Translations under genes and position numbers: made by a program
Notes under the pieces: model-generated
What the model was told of the DNA's origin: nothing
The model's input: the letters and a program-made list of their open reading frames with translations, nothing else
Database searches by the model: none
Source: Colocasia esculenta
Taxonomy: Eukaryota > Streptophyta > Magnoliopsida > Alismatales > Araceae
Direction of reading: 5' to 3'
DNA: 64,000 nucleotides
NCBI GenBank assembly: GCA_014218235.1
Contig: CM024759.1
Coordinates: 75,537,079-75,601,078 of the forward strand
In this document: positions 56,506 through 64,000 of the stretch, one piece after another
Layout: every line of letters begins with the position of its first letter
Numbering within the stretch: position 1 is the stretch's first letter

Positions 56506-59500
56506 ATGTCGATCTTATCACGGCTACGATGCGTCACTGTTGATGTCACTGGGACTCTGATTGCATACAAAGGTGAACTTGGTGATTACTACTGCATGGC
56601 TGCAAAGTCTGTTGGGCTGCCTTGTCCAGATTACAAGCGCATGCATGAAGGGTTCAAAGATGCATATACTGACATGGCAAAACGGTATCCATGTTTTGGA
56701 CATGCTGCAAAAATGCCAAATATAGATTGGTGGAGAACATGCGTAAAGGATTCTTTCATCAGGGTAAAGAAATTGGCTGTATTTTACATGGTCTAGTAAT
56801 TTAGTCTGTTTTACTAAATGACATGCCTAACTGTTTGGTTTCACTTACCCAAAATCTTCCAGTTTGCTGAGCGTTTATTTACTTTAATCGTTCTATTGTG
56901 TAAGCAATTTAATCAATATCATAAATAAGATGCCTTGGTTTGAGTAGCATGCCATGGTGATGTTTCTTTTGCTGATATTTGAATTATAACTAAAGTGAAA
57001 ATGAGTTGTGAATGGGAGAAATGGGACATGAAACTTTCTTGGGGTAGGATTACCACCCCCAAGAAGCAAGGTGGTCTGGTTCTGAAGAATGTCAAAAACT
57101 TCGATTTAGCTCTTCTTGGCAAATGGCTATGGCAGTTGGGGAATGGTGACGAGGGGTTGTGGATCGATGTTATCAGGTTCCACTATTTTTCCTCCTCCAG
57201 AGTTCGAGACCTAGACCCCGCCCCGTCCCCCCGTCACAAGACCTCCCTCTTTAGAGGGATATCTCCTCCTGCAGGGACCTTATTATTTCTGGGGTACGTG
57301 TGAGGCTACGAGATGGTCACAAGTGCCTCTTCTGGAAGGACAGATGGTGTGGTGACTTCATTTTGGAGTCCTTATTCTCTTGCCTCTTTGCTATTTCAAT
57401 GGCTCCCAATGGTTCCGTGGCACAAGCTTTTGACCCGTGTGTACCAGGTGGCTCTTGGGCCTGGACTTTTAGGTGTGACTTCCATCAGAAGGAGTTGGAG
57501 TAGCTCCAATCTTTGTTGAGCTTGCTTTCTAGTTATCACCCACAAGTTGGGCAGGATGCTTGGGTCTGGAGATGGAGAAGGAAGGCAGTTACTCGGTCAA
57601 ATCAGCTTATGAAGTCTGCTCAGTTGGGGGTGTGCACTTTGGTTTTTTCCAAGAAGTGTACAAGCGACCAGCCTTCTCAAGGTTGAGATTTTGGCGAGGA
57701 TTGCCCATGAGAGACTTCCTACTAGAGACAGATTGGCCCGCTTCTTGGTAGATGTGAGTCCTACCTTTAGTCTTTTGCGGTGTTGAGGAGGCATCGTGGG
57801 ATCACCTTTTGTGGATTGCTCCTATTCTTATGAGGTATGGAGGGGAATTGCTTAGAGAACCTTTTTTTTTTAAAAAGAGGGGGGAGGGGGGGTTATGCTA
57901 GGCCGCTTGGCCTAGACTGAACTAAAGTAAAGACACGTCCCGGGTTCGAGAATCGGTTGTTCTATCACCCTGTGGGGTGATGTCTCTTTTTTGCCTTGTG
58001 ATTGGCATTGGCCCTGGCCCCTCAAGCCGGATAGGTTGGTGTGGTGGCTCATTCTTCATGCCATCGTATGGGCGGTGTGGGGGGAATGCAATCACCGTAT
58101 CTTCAAGAGGCAGTCTCGTGTGGAGGAAGTGGTGTTATATTTTGTTTTGGATACGGTGGAGGAGTGGGCAGCCACTCTATCCGATGTAAAGTCATCTTTA
58201 TCTCCTCTTTTTGGTTCATTGAGAGATTAGATTTCTTTCACCACCTTGGTGTGTTTTTTTTATGTATAGGTGTTTTGGGATTGGCTTCTTTTTGGGTTTG
58301 GATGCATCTATATTTGTACATTCTCTTTCTTTTAATATATTATATATGGTACTATCCACTTTAAAAAAAAGTGGGACATGAAACTCTATATTTTAATGTG
58401 TAATTGAGTTTCCCGCTATGTTCTGGACCACTGTTATAAACCCTGTGCTAGTGTCCCCAAGCCCCATGGTGGCAGAAGTTTAAGAAATAATGGAAAGAGG
58501 AAAAGGCTCTTTTCCTCTTCTCTTGCTATTTGCATGTCCTCTTCGTGAACTTTAGAATAATGGTGATAATGATATCATCCACTTTCTTATGAAAAAGAAA
58601 AATTTGTATGAGACACTTGATAAACCTGGCAGAAGATATTCCAATTCATGAACCATGAAGTCACGTGGGACCAAACTTATTACCCACTGCAACAGGAGCA
58701 TACAGCTAACAAAAGGAAGTCCATGGATTACTTGAATTCAGATGTGATGGTGATCTGTGTTTTGTACATATACCTTATCTAGTTCCAACATTGAAATTAG
58801 ATTTGGTGCAGGCTGGCTATAATTATGATGATGAGACATTTGAGAAGGTGTTCAAACGTATATATGCATCTTTCGGTTCTTCTGCACCCTATTCTATATT
58901 CCCAGATTCACAACCATTCCTTAGATGGGCACGCCAGAAGGGTTTAATCGTTGGCATTGTCAGCAATTCAGAATATCGGTATCAAGATGTCATTCTCCCT
59001 GCACTGGGACTGAACAAGGTACTATATTTTGTCTTGGATGCCTTTGGAGCATTTTCTTCGATCTCAACATATGTATTCCTTAATAGTTGTCCAGTATAAG
59101 TATCTTATGTGGTTGTTTTTTGAACCGCACCTAAGAATGCAGTCTTTTTAGGATCCTTCTTGATTTTTTTGGTTCAGGAACATGCCATTTTCAAAAGTTG
59201 CTTTATGTTTATGTCCTACCAAATTTCAGCCATCTCTTTTGCGTGTTGCTAAATTAATAGACCTGACAGTGCATGCATGGTCGAGTGAACACTTTTTTCC
59301 CCCACTTTTTCCTCAATATTGTTTGTTGAAGCAGGGATCCGAGTGGGACTTTGGCGTCTTCTCGGGCGTCGAGGGTGTGGAGAAACCAGATCCGCGGATA
59401 TATGAAATTGCATTGGAGAGGGCTGGAAATGTGGCCCCAGATGAAGCACTGCATATTGGGGATAGCATGCGCAAAGATTACCAGCCAGCCAGAAGTATCG

Positions 59501-59640
59501 GGATGCATGCTTTGCTGTTGGACAGATTTAAGACCCCTGATGCTGAGAACTGGAAAAAGTCTGGTGCACCTGTGCTTCCAGATCTTGTAGCTGCTCAGGC
59601 TTGGCTTACCAACCAAGTGGAGGTTGCTGCAGGCCAATGA
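56506..59640 (+). CDS. HAD-superfamily hydrolase, HDHD3-like (3 coding exons)
   Basis: Exons 56506-56763, 58812-59018 and 59335-59640, all with GT-AG borders and complete codons at the joins, give 256 residues. The HAD motifs are in order: motif I VTVDVTGTL (nucleophile Asp13; position +2 is Thr15, not the Asp of phosphatases, as in dehalogenase-like members), motif II GIVSNSE (Ser137), motif III Lys172 in EKPDP, motif IV GDSMRKD (Asp198, Asp203). A helical cap lies between residues 20 and 100. It matches the plant proteins annotated as haloacid dehalogenase-like hydrolase domain protein 3; the substrate is unknown. No transit peptide is obvious from this ATG. Intron 1 (2,048 bp) is swollen by a LINE. 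A further 5'-UTR intron of 14 kb is possible. Confidence 0.92.
57036..58371 (+). mobile_element. 5'-truncated L1-type LINE in HAD intron, 14-bp TSD
   Basis: TGGGACATGAAACT occurs at 57022-57035 and again at 58372-58385, with AAAAAAAAG just before the second copy, the mark of target-primed insertion. The content is the 3' part of plant L1 ORF2: WGRITTPKKQGG, NFDLALLGKWLWQL, zf-RVT-like region, and WAVWGECNHRIF near the end, with several frameshifts. A GGGTTCGAGAATCGG-containing patch at 57880-57980 looks foreign and may be a second small insertion. Dead on arrival. Confidence 0.85.
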
Positions 59641-60180
59641 GCTCGGGAACCAGTCTCCGCCGACTGATGCAGTTGATTGGTCTCTCTTGTTGAGAAGAAT
59701 CTTTGCCAGTGTCGAAAAATGCAGTGCCTGTGGGCACCAGCTGGCCAGTGTCTGCCTACAGGGTCGGTATATTTCTTTCCAAGGTCCATTTGTAGCATAG
59801 AGTACTGTGCTGTGGCACTGACGGATTCAATCAAGATAATGTTCACAAGTGTTCACAAGTTCTCTAACTTCCTGAATGAGAAATCTTGCAAATTTTGCGT
59901 GTTGAGGAGCACAAATTTTAAGTGATCATCTCATCCCCATCTACAGAAACCTTCTATTCTGAAGCTGGGCGCTTTTCTAGAGAAGTGAGATGTTCGATTT
60001 GTAGATGAACTTGCTGTCTGAATTTGGGTTTATGTTGTATTCTCTCCATTCTTGCTGAGATGGGAGACCTGTGGTGGGTGGAACAGCTAGACATTAAAGA
60101 TGGCAACTGAACATGTCCTGTCCTAGGTAGATGATGCAGGGTAAACTTCGCACTATGCATATCGGCTCCCATATGGAAAC
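59641..60180 (+). other. HAD gene 3' UTR and flank
   Basis: GC content falls off gradually after the stop codon. No further coding sequence is recognised. The exact poly(A) site cannot be placed by eye. Confidence 0.4.
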
Positions 60181-63100
60181 CTTGAAAAAACCCACTTAAC
60201 AGTTAACATTGCCGTAGCACACATCAAATGATTCGAGCAAAGTTCGTCACATCGTCGATTCGTCTGGAATAATTTTTTTTTTCTGATTCGATCCGATTCG
60301 AGAAAAATCAAGTCGATTCGTATGAGAATTATTAAGAATCTGTCCGATTCGTATGGGAATCGGACGAATCAGAAATCTCATGATACGCATCAGAAATCTT
60401 GTGATATGCTCCGATCCGCCAAACCATGAATTCGAGTACAGAGTCTGGAAAAAGTGTTCTCACACATGCGAGTCAGATAAGGTTAGTCTGGCATAGCGAT
60501 GAAGAATGTCAAGAGCCAAACTGGTATAATCCTTCTGGTCGTGTAAAAGTTGGGCTCTGACCACCCCCACGAGGACAACATCCGTGTTTGTTGTTGCATG
60601 CTAGAAGTCGCAACGGTTCCTTGGTTCCGACATATAACACTGCATTTGTCGACAAACCCAGTGGTCCTACACTACACTACTGTACTCTCTGTGCGCTGAG
60701 GCATTTTTTGCTTTCAATAAAATGTTAATATTGGATCCCATACGAGATATTAGTATGGTACGATGACCAATCTGACAGCTAAAAGAAATAAAAATATATG
60801 CACCACCCTAATTAATTGATTTATTATTATGTGCTTTTCCTTCTTCTAGTCATGTAGTTTCACGAGGCCCTGATGTGATTAATTTTTATTTTTTTAAAGT
60901 TGCAGTAAGATACCGTGCAGCTTCTAATATCCTACCATACATAGTGGAAGTTCACAGCTATTCCAGCTCAAAGCGTTCCACATAGCCGGATCTAGGTAGG
61001 AGTCAATCTGGTTCGTGATTTTATTGAAAATTTAAAACTCTATTAATGTGTATAAATATTTTTATTAAATTAATTTGGTTATAATTTTTTTAAAGGGAGT
61101 GATCCCAATAAACTAGTAGAATGACCTCATTGAATTAAATTCCTATGTCCGACCATTGACATTCCGGTTTCCTTTGGGCAGCTTTGAAAATTGGACATGA
61201 TAAGGAAGGATATGTAAACTAGGTTAGGTAACTTAAGTTTCTAACTTTTTTATTTTGATATATTTTTTATTGAGTAATATATTTTGGTGAAAATTTAGGG
61301 TCAATTGCCAAACCCAAACCGGCTTATAAGCAAAAATATTTAACTTATTCCATTGAATACAAAAGGCTCAACTGACCTTATTCGCTTATCAAAAATAGTG
61401 GTAAATGTACTTCTATTTTTGATTTCACAGTAAAATTGCATCTTAAGAAAAAAAAATATTGAAACACAAAAAGCTTCAAAATATTTATTAAGGGAATTCT
61501 GAGTTTATAATATCCGAAAATGACACTCCTAAGTCTCAAGTAGTAGTTTTACAAGGGGGGCAAACCATTTATAATAATAATACCCTCAACTATTCCACTC
61601 CTAACCTAAATGAATCTATAGATTATAACTTTTATATCTTTTGTTACAAAAATATCTTTAAATGTAAAGTATTCAATATCATGGTTCGCCGTACCGTCCG
61701 GATCGACCGTACCATATTTTTCATGGTACGGTATAATACCATACAATACCGCTGAGATACGATGGGAAAATGACTTGTTTGAATTTTTTTTACATTCATT
61801 TAATATTGACACGATCATTTAGTGTTCATCTAATATTGAGAATATAATCATGAACTTTTACAAAGCCAAATATAGTACTCATATTGTCGTCCTCGCATTT
61901 CTCATCGAAAGGTTCAACCTTCTTTTTCAACTCTTCCCTTTGCCATATGTATGAAAAGTTACAAATTAACATCATCTTTCTTAACATATAAATAAAAATA
62001 TTTAACAAGTTTTTAAATAATCCTCCTCATCATGCTGACCATGTATGTCCACAAAACTCTTGTATTAAAGGGTATAACTTCCATCTCCAAACAACCTTAT
62101 GTTATAGGTACTAAAGTGTAAATAATCAGCGTAAGTCATGTAATTTTCATATAGGTCTTGATACATACATTGATATTCTATATATTGAAGTGTTCCTTGT
62201 CGTACTATTGTAGGCCCTGGTGGTAGAACGATTGAAATTTACATGCACAAATCATTATCACCATACTGATATCCAGAGGTATAATAGCCACATACCCATG
62301 ATATTATTTATATGGATCCAACTATATATGTACTGAAAAGAAACTGTGACTCTCACTGACAGTCTCAGATGTTGTGTGATCATGTGTGTTCAATATCTCA
62401 AAATCAAATACAATCTTTTGATATTTTTTTCCTTCTTAATTTTTTTGCATAAAATTTCTCTTTATGATGGGCATATGAAGATGGACATGTGAAGATTTTT
62501 TTAAACTTTATTTATTGCCCCCTCTTGCGTTGAGTACCCATGAACAATGTCGTCCTTTGTCATATACTTTCCACCTTCCTGCAGTGTTTAATGGAGCACT
62601 GTGATCTCGACCGTCATGTATAGCATGTATGAATATTGACGAGACGACATAAAATATTAATATGACACTAAAAAATTAAAAGAGATAGTAAATTATACGT
62701 AAGACATGACTATTTATATAAAATATAATTATATTTAATTTTTAAAATATTTTTATATTATTAATATATTTTAGATAGTATTTTTGATTGTACGTATTTC
62801 GATAAGACGATATTTGATTTCGAAAATAAAATCAAATATGAAGTCATCATAATTATTAAAAAATATATTAATTTTAAAAATATAAATATCAAGAATTATT
62901 GATGTATAGATGTTAATATTAAGTCGAACTAATAATTTTTTAGATAATTTTTACTTGACAAAAATTAATTAAAAATTAAATTAAATTATTATAATTTGTA
63001 TCATCTCTTAATTAGTTTAGATTTAAAATTTTATATTAATTAGACATCACGTAGATCTTTTAGATGTGTCAGATGTGAGAGAGGGGATGGGAAAAAAAAA

Positions 63101-63538
63101 ATTTGTCGCGGACGGGCGACATGCCCAAGTCACTTCAACACGATTCGATTTGATCAACCTTGTTTAATATACTAGAACAGCTCGAACAATACAATTTTAA
63201 ACTCAAATTAAATGTCAGCTTTAGTTATATGTGACGGCAGGCGAGTCTGGTGAGTCACTAGTTTTTTTTTTTTTTTGCATACATGGTCACATAGTAGAAT
63301 TGTATTGACCAACATTTATGTGTTGGAACTTGGAAGTAATATTTCTATAATTATACATCTTACAGTGTTGTTTTGTAATTATCTAAAAAGACAGTTCACA
63401 ATTTCAAATTTTTACATATCTCTCCGACCCAAGTTTTTGGCACGCGGGTAGGCAAATAGTTTGAGTCTGGTTTTCTATGGAGGGAAACCTTAAAGGCCAC
63501 AGAACAAACAGGCTTGCCGGGGGTGTCGAAGGGTGGAG
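60181..63538. other. Intergenic, no gene seen
   Basis: AT-rich. 60270-60420 is a cluster of GATTCG / CGAATC motifs partly in inverted order (GATTCGTATG(A/G)GAAT twice), probably a decayed foldback. 61690-61760 has GGTACGGTA / TACCGTACC inverted motifs of the same kind. The part from about 63300 to 63538 should hold the promoter and 5' UTR of the polymerase eta gene. Confidence 0.5.
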
Positions 63539-63614
63539 ATGCCGATCGCCAGGCCGGAGCCGCAGAACGCCCGCGTCATCGCGCATGTCGACATGGACTG
63601 CTTCTATGTTCAAG
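63539..63614 (+). CDS. POLH: DNA polymerase eta, first coding exon (partial gene)
   Basis: The exon starts ATG at 63539 and encodes MPIARPEPQNARVIAHVDMD then CFYVQ, ending CAAG|GTATCG, a good donor. This is the N terminus of plant polymerase eta (Rad30, Y family). Asp18 in HVDMDCF is a catalytic metal ligand and Phe22 is in the position next to the sugar-discriminating residue. The enzyme copies past UV-induced pyrimidine dimers in the nucleus. The remaining exons lie beyond the window. The exon is only 76 bp. Confidence rests on a nearly exact family motif plus the splice site. Confidence 0.85.
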
Positions 63615-64000
63615 GTATCGCCCACCGCAGAGGCCGCTGCCATTAGCACCCTCCCCTCCTCTTCGCCCTCCTTCTCCCTCCCTTTCTCCCTTTCGTGGGA
63701 CCCCAATATTTCTGCGTAGTTGCATCTTCTCATTCTCTAAATGGGTTTTTATTTCTCAACTAAAACTTGTTTATTTTGGCTGTGTGTTCATCAAATTTTA
63801 TTTTGTTTCTTTGTGCTTTAGAAAGTGTCCCTGAAAGCCTGGAGATTGTTTGTTTGGTTCACCTCATGCATGTTTTTTGGTGTCGGAACTGTAAAATTCT
63901 CAACTTGGTGATGAGTTAGAGAATCTTATGGAGGGGAATCTTTTGATCGTGCTGTGCTGCAAAAAAAATGTCCGTACATTTTGGAAGGTTGGTGGTGGAG
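63615..64000 (+). other. Intron 1 of the polymerase eta gene (to window end)
   Basis: It begins GTATCG. CT-rich stretch at 63640-63700, then AT-rich. No second exon is recognised before the end of the window. Confidence 0.6.

Overview
The window is plant nuclear DNA, most likely from a monocot with a repeat-rich genome. The evidence is a DYW-type chloroplast RNA-editing PPR gene, spliceosomal GT-AG introns, and a full set of plant transposon lineages (Tekay/Del chromovirus, Tat-type Gypsy, Copia, PIF/Harbinger, hAT, L1 LINE, SINE). The species cannot be named from the sequence alone. Three host genes are recognised, all on the + strand: an OTP84-like PPR-DYW protein (about 3.3-6.0 kb), an HDHD3-like haloacid-dehalogenase hydrolase (coding exons 56.5-59.6 kb, with a possible leader exon at 42.1-42.4 kb), and the first coding exon of DNA polymerase eta (63.5 kb, cut by the window edge).

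About two thirds of the window is transposable DNA in deep nests whose boundaries can be read from target-site duplications (TSDs). (1) 6.5-23.6 kb is a PIF/Harbinger element (19-bp TIRs, TTA TSD) with both its genes on the minus strand. Its MYB/SANT-like gene is split by a 2.7-kb solo LTR (TSD GTTCC), and its 87-bp minisatellite is split by a 9.0-kb Tekay chromovirus (TSD ACATG). (2) 25.3-39.5 kb is a decayed minus-strand Copia element (TSD AAACA). Its RT region holds a 3.66-kb solo LTR (TSD TGGTA), which itself holds an inverted sister solo LTR (TSD CTAAC). Its upstream LTR holds a hAT element that carries a MITE. (3) 39.9-41.1 kb is a Tourist-like element with a 0.8-kb extremely G-rich core. 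(4) 45.7-56.0 kb is a foldback element split near its loop by a 9.4-kb Tat-type Gypsy element (TSD AGTTT). That element has a second RNase H, a 30-bp tandem repeat and an intron-containing antisense ORF. (5) A 5'-truncated LINE with a 14-bp TSD sits in an intron of the HAD gene.

The most unusual observation is in the three solo LTRs, which are relatives of one another. Each carries, near its middle, an array of short perfect palindromes with fixed spacing. The palindrome differs between elements: CTGTCGACAG in one, GTGTCGACAC in the second, and CGCGACGG/CCGTCGCG hairpins in the third. In the first two the start-to-start distances are almost all 21 or 52-54 bp, close to 2 and 5 turns of B-DNA. 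This looks like an array of phased binding sites whose motif has changed while the spacing was kept. The function is unknown.

All retrotransposon and transposase genes here are broken by stops, frameshifts or insertions. The host genes look intact, except that the PPR gene appears to need a one-base frame change near its N terminus, which may be a sequencing error.
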